In this document: piece after piece, positions 35,569 through 46,553 of the stretch
How positions within the stretch are numbered: position 1 is the first letter of the stretch
How the letters are laid out: each line of letters starts with the position of its first letter
Source of the DNA: Brachionus rotundiformis
Taxonomy: Eukaryota; Rotifera; Eurotatoria; Ploima; Brachionidae
NCBI GenBank assembly: GCA_016802295.1
Contig: JAESIW010000180.1
Coordinates: 4,075,975 to 4,139,974 of the forward strand
Direction of reading: 5' to 3'
Length of the DNA stretch: 64,000 bases
Made by a program: the position numbers and the translations under genes
Notes under the pieces: model-generated
Seen by the model: the letters and a program-made list of their open reading frames with translations, nothing else
Databases searched by the model: none
Told to the model about the DNA's origin: nothing

Positions 35569-36604
35569 TTAGCTTAAAGAATTAATTTGGAACGCTTTAG
35601 TTACATGTTCGAAAGTAATGTAAGAAATACTAGCTGCAGGACCAATTTTTAATATATGCAAAAAAAATCCTCTGTAAACACCACATAGACCGTCTTTTTT
35701 CCACACTTGCATTAACAAACTTATGGTTTTTTCACTTGAATTACGATTTGACTGTAAACGAGTTCTTGCAAAAAGCAATGGATACACAATCAAATTTCCA
35801 AAACATGACGAAAAATTGCCAAGAAAAAGCTTTTCTACCACATTTGGCTCATTTTTATGCATCGCATTGCTATAAGCTTTTTTCAATGTTTCATAAGTCG
35901 CTAGATCAATACCAGTACTGGGTACTATCGCAACAGAGTTGGCAACGAGACCACGGTAGAAGGAACGTAAGCCAAATTTTGAATAGGTTTTATGTATACA
36001 ATCACTAATTGATTTATATTCACCGGTTGTTCCAAGATTCATGAGTGTTTTGACTGTTTTTAGCGGATATAAAATAAGAGTTGACACAAAGCCGGCAGCA
36101 CTGCCGCACAAAAATTTTTCATCAAATGATATTGAAGCCTTGTCTTTGTTTAAAAGTTGTTTAAATTTTTCATATGCAGCAAAGCGAAATGCGCTTTCTG
36201 GCGCTGTCTTGACCACATTTACAAAGTTTCCTCTCCAAAGGCCTGTCCATTTTCCTTCGCTTAGCATCCATTGCCAAACTTTTCTCAAATTTAGCTCGCC
36301 TCGTTTGCGATCCACACTTTCAACTTGGTAAACTGTTCTCAGCCGATCAATTGGTGCTGTTCTACTCAAATAAAGCTCATTTTATATTATTTTAGTAAAA
36401 AAAATTTTCTTACAATGTTCTAGAAATCGCACCACTTGCAGCACCGGCACCAAATTCAACCAAAAATCGAAAGTTTTTTTCATTCTCAAAATCTTTGAGC
36501 TTCGGTATAGTCAATGGTAACGAGGAGGTTGAATTTTTTCTCTGTCTGTTTTTGACTATTTCATTGACTAAAAAGGCACTTTTGATTTTTGTCGAAGGCT
36601 GCAT
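35569..36604 (-). CDS. Mitochondrial carrier, ATP-Mg/Pi (SCaMC) type without EF-hands
   Basis: Two minus-strand exons, 36604-36414 and 36361-35569; 327 aa. The junction gives ISRTLTAPIDRLR, the first carrier signature of the SLC25A24/25 (SCaMC) group; the intron is 52 nt. Three carrier repeats are present. Repeat 1 ends GLWRGNFVNVVKTAPESAFRF, very like SCaMC. Repeat 2 has YPLKTVKT where the usual PxD/ExxK has an acidic residue, here Lys. Repeat 3 has YPLLFARTRLQ, as in SCaMCs. The family exchanges ATP-Mg for phosphate across the inner mitochondrial membrane under calcium control through N-terminal EF-hands. Here the N-terminus has only about 45 residues and no EF-hand, so calcium control is absent or a 5' exon was missed. 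The nearest named group is inferred from motifs only. Confidence 0.85.
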
Positions 36605-37317
36605 GCCCTATAATCTTAAGCTAATGTTGAAATCATAAACTTGATTCTTTAAAAAAAATCGAAATTCTGTGCTTTATTTATCTTCAGACACTCCTTATTT
36701 AATTTTTAATGAGTCAAATAATTATGAAATTCCTTTGAATTTTAAACATTAATTCACTCATTTTCTTCATTTTTTATGAATGCTGTCTAAAAATGGTAAA
36801 GCAAGCATTCATAGATGCAAGCGAAAAAGCTTCATATTCGAAAAAAGATTGAACCAGAAAAAAGATAGTTAAAATATTAAAATTATGCCTTTTTAAATAA
36901 AACTTGTGTAAATACAAATCATTTTTTGATTAAATGTTAGCTAAGTTTTGGAGTTTTATATCATGGCACGTTTTTATTCCTCCTTACATTAACAGCTTGG
37001 TAAAAAAATATAGAGGAATAAAAATTAGCTTTTTTCATCTTAAAAAAAATAGGCGTGAAATGAAAAATAATTTGTTTATTTGCTAGAAAAATTTAGAAAA
37101 AAATTTTTCTCAATTAAATGTAATAAATATCAATATTATTTTCGTAAATCAAAGTAAATTTACAGGTAACCAAAAACAATTCAATTAAAAAATTAAAAAG
37201 GCTGACTTAACTCAGTCTACTGTAGATAACATATAGTCACTGTTAACATGAAAATGTTAAAAAAAATTAATAAAAATTGAACAGCTATAGACAAAAATTC
37301 TTTTTGAATATTTGAAT
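36605..37317. other. Intergenic, no gene seen
   Basis: A+T-rich upstream region of the carrier gene; no coding pattern. Confidence 0.5.
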
Positions 37318-37355
37318 ATAGATGTCTTCCTAGTAAGACGTCACCGCAAGCCTAG
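37318..37355 (+). repeat. MULE-like terminal inverted repeat, copy 1
   Basis: A GC-richer segment starting ATAGATGTCTTCCTAGTAAG and containing GACGTC and CCGCAAGCCT. Its first 36 nt match the reverse complement of 43838-43873 at 33 of 36 positions. It sits just upstream of an AT-hook ORF, as the end of a DNA transposon would. Confidence 0.6.
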
Positions 37356-37383
37356 GTCAATTATTATTATTAAAAAAATAACA

Positions 37384-37817
37384 ATGGAATCGTCAGACGA
37401 ATTCGAGCAATTGAGCACATATTCTTCAGCTACTGAAGAATAAAATCAACAAGATGTTATGAAAAACACAAAAAAAAAGTTATAATCGGTATATCAGGTA
37501 GATTGAATTTGGTAAAAATACCTGTAGAAGCTAAAAATGTCCCTATAGACAAGAAGCGAAAACGTGGTAGGCCTACTAAAGCCAAAAGAGCGCTTGAACT
37601 TCAAGATGGTGAAAAAGTAATAGATGATGAATCGAGTGAAGATGAAGTTGATATAATCCAAGAACCACCAACTAAGATAATTGTCTGTAATCAAATAGAC
37701 AAAACTTCATCAACAATTCTAGTAGAATAATCTACTTCTAGTAACGCACAAGAGTTTTCAGTCACTGAGCCAATTGTTAAAAAAGATCAGGTAGACCAAA
37801 AGAAAAATAAAAATTAA
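37384..37817 (+). pseudogene. AT-hook ORF remnant, likely transposon-derived
   Basis: An ATG at 37384 begins MESSDEFEQLSTYSSATEE and stops. Another frame opens at about 37500 (LVKIPVEAKNVPIDKKRKRG) and carries the AT-hook RKRGRPTKAKRA, then acidic DDESSEDEVD. It has a stop at 37728 and continues in the same frame as STSSNAQEFSVTEP..KKDQ to 37817. AT-hooks of this form are common at the N-terminus of MULE-type transposases and related transposon proteins. The breaks and the adjacent TIR-like repeat suggest a dead element. No downstream transposase core was found. Confidence 0.55.
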
Positions 37818-38590
37818 CTTTTTAAGATATTAATTTCAATAAATGATCAAAATTTTATTTCTTTAACAAATCTTTAATTTAAAGTATAGAATGAAATTTT
37901 TTAAGTTATAAAAACATTATTTTCGGTTATCGTGAATATTTTCTATGTTAATCAAAAAAATATATTAAACGGAAAATTTTTTATGTATACCAAAAAAAAT
38001 ATTCTCTTATTATTATTAATGAATTGGTACAATAACTTAAATAGACCTTCAGTCAACCAAATATTCAATCCATTCAGAGTCATTTAGCTTTTATATATTG
38101 GCAACCTTTTCAAGATTTATAAAATTAGATGAACAATTTAGGATCTGAATGTCACACATGAAGGTTCTGCTGTTGGTCCTAGTTGAAAAGTCTGCTTTGA
38201 TTGTTTATCACTATTCCAAAAGATTAAAAAAGTAAAAAATTTGGACAATTATTCTAAAACTTTGCTAATGAAACTGACCACAAAAAGCAAAAATATTGGC
38301 ATAATTATTACCATGTTTAATAGAGGACTTCAGTCATCAGAAATTGTATTTATAAACACAAATTGTAGATCAAAATTTGGCTCAAGATTTGCTGAAATTA
38401 TTTTAAACAGATAAATTTGTCATTCAATTTATTCAAACAAATTTGAAATTTAAAAAGAGAAAAAATAAATTATCTAAATGGACAGAGTAATTTATAATTA
38501 TTTCTGGGATTAATCAAGACAAAAAAAAAATTTTTAGATAACAAAATTTAATAAATTTAAGTTTAGGGACTAATTTTTAAAAAGATTTAT
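37818..38590. other. Intergenic, possible transposon residue
   Basis: A+T-rich. At about 38197-38414 one + frame stays open for some 70 codons (contains GIIITMFNRGLQSSEIVF) but has no recognised family. It may be more of the same decayed element. Confidence 0.35.
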
Positions 38591-40969
38591 TCATCTGTTT
38601 TTCGATGGCTCAAAGTCATCAGGAATCGAGTTGTAAGCTTCGTTTAATTCTTCAGTACTTGTTCCCTAAAAAATTTATAAATTTATTTTTGTTTCCGTCT
38701 TTTATTTTAAAAGTATTACCATAGTAAGCTTTTTCTTAAGCTCCATTTGCCTCAATAAGTCCTTCCAAAGTCTTATTTGTTTTTTGCCATCGACTTGAAC
38801 AGAAGCAGCTGATTTCGATTTATCCTTAAGAGTTTTATTCAAAACTTCTTGTTCATTTATTTTCTTGTTCAATTGGTCACGAAGTGATTTTTCGCTATTA
38901 TTTTTGGTATAGGCTTTAACCTCGTCCTGGGCTCGCTTGTGCAAAACTAGATAAATTAGCTTCTGGGAATTGAAATAGTGGTAGCGAGCTTCAAAAATGC
39001 GGTTATCATCAGCCAAACTGCGCACCTCAGCTTCCAATTGAGACCTATTGCTTTCATAGCCTGCATTTATCTTGTCATATTTGGCTTTTCTATCTTCGTA
39101 TTCTCCGCTGATATCCTTATTTAAATAAATTTGAAAAAACAATTTATTCCTTTCCAAAACAATACATCTATGGCTTCTCGCAAAGCTTTGAGTTCCTTTA
39201 AAATGGGAGCTAGTTGGCTTTTTTTCTGAGATATCTTAGATGCTATTTCTTTTTTGGACATTAATTCTTCGGTTCTATCTTTTAAATTTTTGGACTCATC
39301 GTCAAATCTTTCATCACTGGGCTAAAATTTGTAAATAAATTTTTATTTTTGGTAAATAAATTTCAAGACTACCAAATGCTCTTTGACTTCGTCAAACTTT
39401 TTCTTTATAATTTCTTCTGTTCTCTTTAAAGTCACATATTCAGCTTGGATCTCAGCGATCTCCTGACGCTTACTCTTGTAATTATTACCTTTGCTTCTCA
39501 GTTTGATCACAAAACGCTTAAACTATTTGAAAATTTAAATTTGGCTTAATATAACAAATGATATGGTTAATGGAATATACTTCTTCCGGCTTTATCATTT
39601 CACCATCTTCGCCCATGCCTTTGCGTTTTTCCTTTAGCTGCTTTTCCAAGTTATTCTGTTCTATCCTCAGGTCCTTTAAATTCTCAGCCATTTGCTCCTT
39701 TTTTCTTGAAATAATAATAGCTTGCTGACGAAACATTATAAGCTTTTCGTCAGATAAATCACGGTTTTTATCTCTTTTCTCAATCAGCTGAGCCACTTGT
39801 TTGTTCACATTGTCGATCTTTTTGCGAATTTCTCCTATCTCAGCTTGGGTCATTGCTGGTTTAGAACCAATTTCTTCGCAGTCTTTGAGCTTTTTTTTAT
39901 ATGCCTCAATTTCTTTGGGAAATTTTTCATTCACAAAATAGGCATTGACTCGATTTTCTTCTTCCATCTTTTGCACAATCGCTTTTTAAATTGCCATAAG
40001 ATTAAAATTATAACAAAATAAATAATAATTATACTATCGGCATTTAAGTCATGATAAGAAGCCTGCTGCTCTTTGAGAGTCTTTTCCAAGCGATCGATTT
40101 TCAGATCCAGCTGATTGATTTCGCTTTTGAGCTCGGCTTTTTGCTGATTAATTTTTTCTTCTCGTTCGACCTCGAGCCTATAGCTACGAGATAGCTCGAG
40201 CATGGAGTTGGAATTATTGACCCCTGATACTCGATTTTTGACTCTTTCCAATCTTTTTATAATTTGTTCCTTTTCCTCTTCCATTTGTTCAATTTCATTT
40301 TTCAAGTCAGCCGTGGTGTGCTGGGAGGAAGTTAAATTATCATGGTTTTTGTGTGTTTCTATGAACTGGCTAATCAGACTCTCATACTAATGGCAATTGA
40401 TGGTCAAATGTCTTGATAAAGGATTATCAAATTTTACTTGTTGGTTTAAATCGAAAACCATCGGATCAGACAAAAAATCTGGTGGAATTTCCAGCTTGAC
40501 CAGAAATCGACTCAAATAAGCCCTTTTTTTCAGCTCTTGTAACCTTTCAAGGCACCATTTCATTATTGGATGCACTACTACTTTATCACCAGTGACCAAG
40601 CCTTGTCTAAACTGAGCACTTGAATAAAATTTAATTTTCATGGAAATGTTTATAATTTATTAGATATATCTTACACATTATCATCTGACGGCTTATATTT
40701 GAGAACCTTAAGAAGATTAAACATGCGAATGGCTGTCTGATCGGGTCCTTCATCTCGGATATCACATTTTTGCTTTTAAAAGAACAAAATTATTCATCTA
40801 TTATCATTAATTTGTGATTATTTACCTTTGGATCGATTTCAGCAAAGACATCGTTTAAGAGCTGAAGTAAATTTACACCTTGTAAATTGTCAAAGCTGAT
40901 AAAATTTAATGTTTTTTTAAATGGTTCTTTATTTAGCTTTTCGACGATAAACTTGACAGTGTCGTTCAT
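38591..40969 (-). CDS. IFT81: Intraflagellar transport protein 81
   Basis: Nine minus-strand exons: 40969-40826, 40772-40675, 40618-40438, 40386-40035, 39981-39581, 39522-39373, 39321-39166, 39115-38720, 38665-38591; 650 aa (human 676). IFT81 pairs with IFT74 in the IFT-B complex; the N-terminal calponin-homology-like domain helps bind tubulin cargo for cilium assembly. Exon 1 begins MNDTVKFIVEKLNKEPFKKT and continues FISFDNLQ. Exon 3 has AQFRQGLVTGDKVVVHPIMK and LKKRAYLSRFLVKLEIP, diagnostic for IFT81. The remainder is a long coiled coil with family blocks AMTQAEI, FRQQAIIISRKKEQ, FKRFVIKLRSK, GYESNRSQLEAEVRSL and RLWKDLLRQME. All splice phases agree; introns are about 45-63 nt. Its presence fits a ciliated animal. 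Confidence 0.96.
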
Positions 40970-41665
40970 TTTAAGTCAAATTGTTTTTTCAAAAAAGTAA
41001 GAGAATAATTCTTTTAAAAAGTATTTTTCAAATTTTTTTTAATATAGAGAAATATTTTCAGTTTCTATGGAAACAAGAATATCAATTCTATGACACTTTT
41101 AAAATTGGAAACATTTTGTCTTATTGATGATTTTTTATCAAATTAACATGACGTCTTAAGCTTTAAAATTTTTATTGTGTCCTTCATAATTAAATGCCTG
41201 TTTTGAATTCAATCATTCTTATTCTTTTTATTGATTTAATTTTCTAAATTGTTTACTTTTTTGAAAGGTAATCGAAAGCCCCATGCATTATCTAAATAAA
41301 TGCTTTTTAAATTTTTTATTGATCGAGACAAAGCGACAAAAATAAATTAAAATTAAATATTAAATTTAATAACAGGGAAAGGAACCATCCAAAGTAACAT
41401 GATATAATCAAGCGCTTAAATTGGCTTTTATTTACATGTTTTAACATAAGTTGATGCATCCAGAACAAAATAAATAAATTCCTCATTGTAGCCCTTTATT
41501 TATTTAAATTTAAAAATAGATATTAAAAAATGCATCAAGAAATCTAATGTTTTTTATTACACATTGAGATATTAACATTTATTTTATTTTTATTTTTTAA
41601 TTTTCTTAATAAAAATTATTATTGATAAAATTTTATATATCCTTTTCTTAATTAAGAAATTTTTA
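40970..41665. other. Divergent intergenic region
   Basis: Between IFT81 (leftward) and the protease (rightward), so it should hold two promoters. A+T-rich; no motif stands out. Confidence 0.5.
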
Positions 41666-43263
41666 ATGGAAGCACCAAATGATACGCCAGCTTTTATACT
41701 TGGACCTAAAAAGGAAATCGGCATAGATTCCGATCCATCTTTTTATAATGGAAAATTAACAAAAAAAAATAAAATTTTATATATTTTTATCATTCCATGC
41801 ATTGTTTTGGTTGTTGTAATTATTTGCATTTTAATAGCCATTGCGGCAATTTGTAAATTAAAATTTTAAAATTAAGAAAAAATCAGTAAAATTAATTTAA
41901 ATTATTTAGTGCCTTGTAAATTAGTCAGGTGCCATGCAAATGCATCTTGTATAGAAAGTGCATTCAAGCCAAAGTGCATATGTAATTATGGCTATGCAGG
42001 AAATGGTGTTACTGAATGTGATGGTAAAAATTCATGTTTAAAAATATCCAAGAGGGTTAGCCATTCTAAATTTAAGAATGTGGAACTACTTTTTATGAAA
42101 AAAATGTACGAATTGTCGGAGGTATTGAAGCAGAGCCTCATAGTTGGCCTTTTCATGTTATTGTTCTGCGTAAAAATGAGAAAATTTTTCGATATGACAA
42201 TCGATCAAAAGTGATGTTTGATGAGTTTTATACTTGTGGAGGTACTCTAATTAACAAGAGGACCGTAATGACGGCAGCTCACTGTGTCTATGACCATAAA
42301 CCAAATAATTTTACCAGAGAAAACCGCTTCTATTATAAAAGTTCTTTTAAAGTTTTTGTAGGCTGGCACGATGTAAAACTCATTAAAGAATATTTTTACA
42401 AAAAAGAGCTGTCACTGCTTGGCATCGACGTCGAAAAAGTCATTCAAGTAAAATATTTTCAAGTAAAAGATTTTAAGAATTATGATTTTTATCAAAAATT
42501 ATTTTAGCATGAAAAGTTTGACATTCATACTTACAAAAATGATATTGCATTGCTTAAACTAAAAGAATCTGTAAATCTCGGACCAACTGTCCAGCTAATC
42601 TGTCTACCAGATTACAAAGCCGATACTTTTGAATTTCCATTGAGCAACACTCAAGCTTATATAATAGGATGGGGTTTACATAATGAAGCAAATCTAACTC
42701 GTGAAACAACCCTTTTTAATGCAGAATTAAAAATTCTGGACAACAATTTGTGTAATTACACAGCTTCCATAATCAAAAATAAAGTTCATAAAAATGGTAA
42801 TAATTTGCCAAGTTCAAAATTCAATGATCAATTCGTCAAATATTTTTCAAATCAAAGCGAATATGAACAATTTTTATACTCGCTAAACATGATGTATTTT
42901 ATTGATGAGAAATATAAAAATAACAATATAGGTAATTCTCAAGTATGTGCAGGAAATTATGAAAATGGTGGAGTGGACACTTGCCAAGGTGAATTTCTCA
43001 GAAAAAAGGTTTCGTGTTTAAATATTTTCTATCTTAATATAGGTGATTCAGGTGGTTCGTTGGTAACATTATGCGACATAAGAGGACAGACTAGATTTGT
43101 TTCCTCAGGCATAGTGTCATTTGGCTATGGCTGTGGTCGGCCAAAGTATCCAGGGTAATAAACATCTCTTTTTATCTATTTAAAATCTAATTTAAAATTT
43201 TAAAGAATTTATACGCGAACAAGTTATTTTTTGAAATGGATTTATGATCATTCAGAATACTAG
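41666..43263 (+). CDS. Type II membrane serine protease (EGF plus trypsin domain)
   Basis: Six exons: 41666-41852, 41910-42023, 42077-42447, 42508-42988, 43043-43154, 43206-43263; 440 aa. An N-terminal cytosolic tail is followed by a membrane helix at about 37-60 (ILYIFIIPCIVLVVVIICIL) with no signal peptide, so type II topology. An EGF-like module follows at about 65-100 (CKLVRCHANASCIES..CICNYGYAGNGVTEC). The S1 protease domain starts after the activation site R112-I113 (RIVGG). The triad is H169 (TAAHC), D236 (NDIALLKL) and S387 (GDSGGS), all intact. The Asp six residues before the Ser (DTCQGDSGG) predicts trypsin-like cleavage after Arg/Lys. The domain has an Asn-rich insert near 290-350 and ends YFLKWIYDHSEY. 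The layout resembles vertebrate TTSPs but with EGF as the only stem module. Substrate unknown. Confidence 0.93.
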
Positions 43264-43837
43264 TTTGGTGATAAAACGACTGGACTCTAATTTATTGATT
43301 AAAGATAAATATCATAAGTTTAAAATTTATTTTTAGAAACAAATAAAAAAACTTAATATCAAAAATATATGATTCGAATATTGAAATTCTAGTGCAATTT
43401 TTAAAGAAGTTTAAGAGTAATAAGTATTTAATATAGTAGAGATAGCAAATTGTAAAAAACAATAAGTTAATTAATTATTTCTTTGATTCAAATACTTTTT
43501 AGTATAAATTATAATTTAATATGTCTATATGTTATTATTACATTCAAATATTCAAATACTTTGATTAGTTAAATTATTTATAATTCAGCTGCTGAATGAC
43601 AAACTTGTCAATTGATCGATTCAACAATTTTAATAAAATTTACAAAAAAGTATTCAATAAACCGAATTTAATAATTTTTAATTCATATTAGCTAAAAAAT
43701 AGATTAAAATTAGACCAACTTATGAAAGAGATAAATATTGCTATTAGTCTAATTAATCCGGACATAATCCGTGATTTTATTGATACATTATTATTACTGT
43801 AATAAAAATATAATAATATAATGAAGCTAGAGCAAGC
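43264..43837. other. Intergenic, no gene seen
   Basis: A+T-rich 3' flank of the protease gene; no coding pattern. Confidence 0.5.
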
Positions 43838-43873
43838 AGGCTTGCGGAGACGTCCTACTAGTAAGACATCTAT
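43838..43873 (-). repeat. MULE-like terminal inverted repeat, copy 2
   Basis: Reverse complement of the repeat at 37318-37353 with three mismatches in 36, in a GC-rich patch. No transposase is adjacent. A looser relative (GCAAGCCTGAAGACGTC) lies near 44231-44247. It may be a solo end, or the far end of a large structure. Confidence 0.55.
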
Positions 43874-45439
43874 GGTAGCTAAATACATAGAAATCTAGTT
43901 CTATTTAAAAAGTTGTTAATAAAATTTTTTAATAGGTAAAAATTTAATTTAAGTTAAGTTTAAATATTAGGATTCCTAATATTATAAATCAATTATTTTT
44001 ATATTATTTTACTTACGATTTGACAGATTTAAAATACAATGAATATCATTTTATTATATTTCAAAATTTTCATATTCATTGATATTGACATTTAAAAAAA
44101 TTTGAGAATTGAATTAATGTATACTAATCATTACTTTAATCATATTTATGAATATCAACAGTTTTCTATTATACTCCTTATATTACCATTTTTAAACAAT
44201 TGCTAATTTCTAATGATCAAGATAATCCAGCAAGCCTGAAGACGTCTTTTTACAAATAGAATCTCTTACTATTTACTGAAACAAAATTTGAAAATCAACT
44301 AAAATTAAAGCCCTCTATTTCAAATAGATATTTATATCATATTTTTTAATAAGCAAATAGTATTTTTTTATTTAAAAAATGATTTAGGCAAAACCTAGGC
44401 TTGTTGTGGCTACAAAATTTTAATTTAGAAAATAAAAATAAATGATTAGTTTAATCAAATATCAATTAATGATAATAATTAAAAGATTTCTTCAAATAAT
44501 ACTATTCTTGTATTTTGGTAAACGATTAAAAATTTCTTGATTTATTTCTAAAAAAATTTAAGAACTTTTGAAGTCTTCGACCAATTTTGGTGACTTTCTT
44601 TTTTCCCTAGCTGGGTCAGCTCAGAGTATTATTTAATTCCTTACAATTTATGCTATCATTTTAAACTGCAATGCAACTATCATTTATGACTTCCTTCATA
44701 AGTTATCTATCTTATTATAAAAGCTTGATTTAGCTTTACCATTATTGCTTATTATATTTTGATCTTAATCATCCCAAATCGCTTGATATTTTTAAATAAA
44801 AATAATTAATTTTTGATAAAAATGTAAAGCAAAATGTTACACGATTAAATATCGTGATTAAAGAATTAAAATTGATTATCATTTAAATAACATTCTCACA
44901 TTAGATTTATAATGTTCATAAAACAATACTAACAAGCTTTTAACCAATTTTGTAAGTAAATATCTTCAATAACCACTTCTCAGAACTAGAATAATCAGTT
45001 AATTTAAATATTTCTCATTATTGGGTACCGATCTTAAGTGATAAATTTCCTTGAGTATAAACAGTTTCTAAAATTGGTCTGCGTATTTTAGATCTTGATT
45101 TACATAAGTTTTTCGTTTTCAAAATTACCTCTTATCTGAAATCTGAGATTCTTCTTAGATAGATATTCTTCAAAAATTTGGATCTTATAGGTTTTGAGTT
45201 TGAATATCTTTTAGCAAAAATTTTGGAATTAAATAATTTATTTTTTTTTATTTTGCGAAAATTAAAAGAGCTGATATATATTAATAAATTTAAAATAAAA
45301 TCATCCGATTATTTCGAGGCCGAGAGTCTTCTTTCAAGAATTATTTTCAAAAAACAGAATAAGTTATTTAAATGAATAATCCATTGTCTTTGTGTCGTAG
45401 ACCAACCAACAAATTAAACTAAGTAGATAGCATCAATAC
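43874..45439. other. Intergenic, no gene seen
   Basis: About 1.6 kb, A+T-rich, with a GACGTC-containing patch near 44228-44250. An open stretch at 45178-45375 is Lys/Leu/Phe-rich from a non-ATG codon and is not supported. Confidence 0.45.
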
Positions 45440-45850
45440 AAAGCCTCAGAAAAATCAGGGAAAATAAATATATGGACCCAAAATTAAATTTCTCGGATCA
45501 TTTTAAAGAAGTTGTTAACAAAAAATGATCAAAAATTAACATTTTGAGAAAATAAAAAGCTTAAAATTGAATAACTAAATTAAACAAAACACTGTACAAA
45601 TCCCAGATCAGATCTTTATTTGAATACTGCTTCGTTATTTTAAATTTAGACACAAAAAATAATGAAGGACCTTCAAGTCTTCCAAAATAGAATAATTTAG
45701 TTCCGAATGCCTCTAAAAAGTATCTTCTAACCAATTTTTTTTAATTAAAACTTTTCCAACAGGAGGGCTATAGCCGCTTGTAAAACTGCCATGGAGTAAA
45801 ATTCCTAAATTATTTTTCAAATATAATAAATAAATATAGTAGTTAGAGAA
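45440..45850 (+). mobile_element. Jockey-type LINE remnant with shared 3' tail
   Basis: A + frame at about 45472-45650 reads KYMDPKLNFSDHFKEVVNK, then KINILRK, and after several stops LNKTLYKSQIRSLFEYCFVI. Next comes a shifted VFQNRI-like block near 45680-45710. This is the order seen after the YADD motif in Jockey-type reverse transcriptases. A GC-richer tail (GAGGGCTATAGCCGCTTGTA at about 45767-45786, then CATGGAGT) runs into ATAAATAAATATA. The tail matches the one at 11618-11675 on the other strand. Dead, truncated copy. Confidence 0.8.
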
Positions 45851-46112
45851 AGTAACTTAAAATTCCAAATAATGATACAAATATCAATTTATTGGTTAAT
45901 AATTTAATAGCGAATTAATAAAAAGTTTTTCATACATAAATTGGTTTATAATAGATAATTGAAAAAAAACATCATTAATTGTTTTTGATGGAAATTAATT
46001 AAAAAAAAAAATTTTGGCTAAATTTATTCTTAAAAATGAAATCATAGCAACAAATTTTCTAAAAAGATTTATTTAAAAATAAAAATGAATTTTTTAAAAG
46101 ACCTCAAGTCAA
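45851..46112. other. Intergenic, no gene seen
   Basis: A+T-rich spacer between the LINE remnant and the small ORF. Confidence 0.45.
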
Positions 46113-46553
46113 ATGTTAGCCCGTAAAGACTGCAAGCCAAAAAAGGTACAAACTTACGGCCAATTTTTCGGAATCGATCAGCTCTTGACCTTTTTTAATA
46201 TAAAAAACACACAAACTATCAAAAAATTACTTAATCTTAATGTAAACTGTGCTCACTTAAAAAGCTATTTCAAACAAGACGAACTCAAAGAGATCGAGCC
46301 CTTGATAAGCTTATTATTATCCAAAGATGAAGCCCAAATAAGCAGTATACTAAGACATGCATCCACTCGAGAATCATTTAAAGATACTAAACTATCTAAT
46401 CCCAATAAAGCTAGGCATGCCGCTCCAAAATTCGATTGTAAAATCAAACAACTCAAGCCTGCACTCAAAACAAACTTGCTAAAAAAAGGTGAACTTAACT
46501 CAATAGGTGAAAAGGATTTAAAGCGTCTTACAATGTATGTCGAAAACTTTTAA
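46113..46553 (+). CDS. Small basic protein of unknown function
   Basis: Single exon of 146 aa from the ATG at 46113. Lysine-rich, mostly helical by composition, with no signal peptide, membrane segment or known motif. The N-terminal half reads YGQFFGIDQLLTFFNIKNTQ and KSYFKQDELKEIEPLISLLL; the C-terminal half is basic and lower in complexity. Codon use (mixed third positions, G+C above the flanks) supports a real gene more than chance. A competing ATG at 46085 is in another frame and stops after 13 codons. I do not recognise the family. It may be one exon of a larger gene. Confidence 0.55.
   Translation: MLARKDCKPKKVQTYGQFFGIDQLLTFFNIKNTQTIKKLLNLNVNCAHLKSYFKQDELKEIEPLISLLLSKDEAQISSILRHASTRESFKDTKLSNPNKARHAAPKFDCKIKQLKPALKTNLLKKGELNSIGEKDLKRLTMYVENF

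Noticed and set aside
35569..36604. Carrier exon junction at 36414/36363 giving TFRTAP
   Set aside because: Acceptor two bases further in (exon start 36361) gives SRTLTAPIDRL, which fits the family signature and the same phase.
37503..37817. Functional AT-hook nuclear protein
   Set aside because: An upstream stop, an internal stop at 37728 and the adjacent transposon-like repeat indicate a dead transposon ORF.
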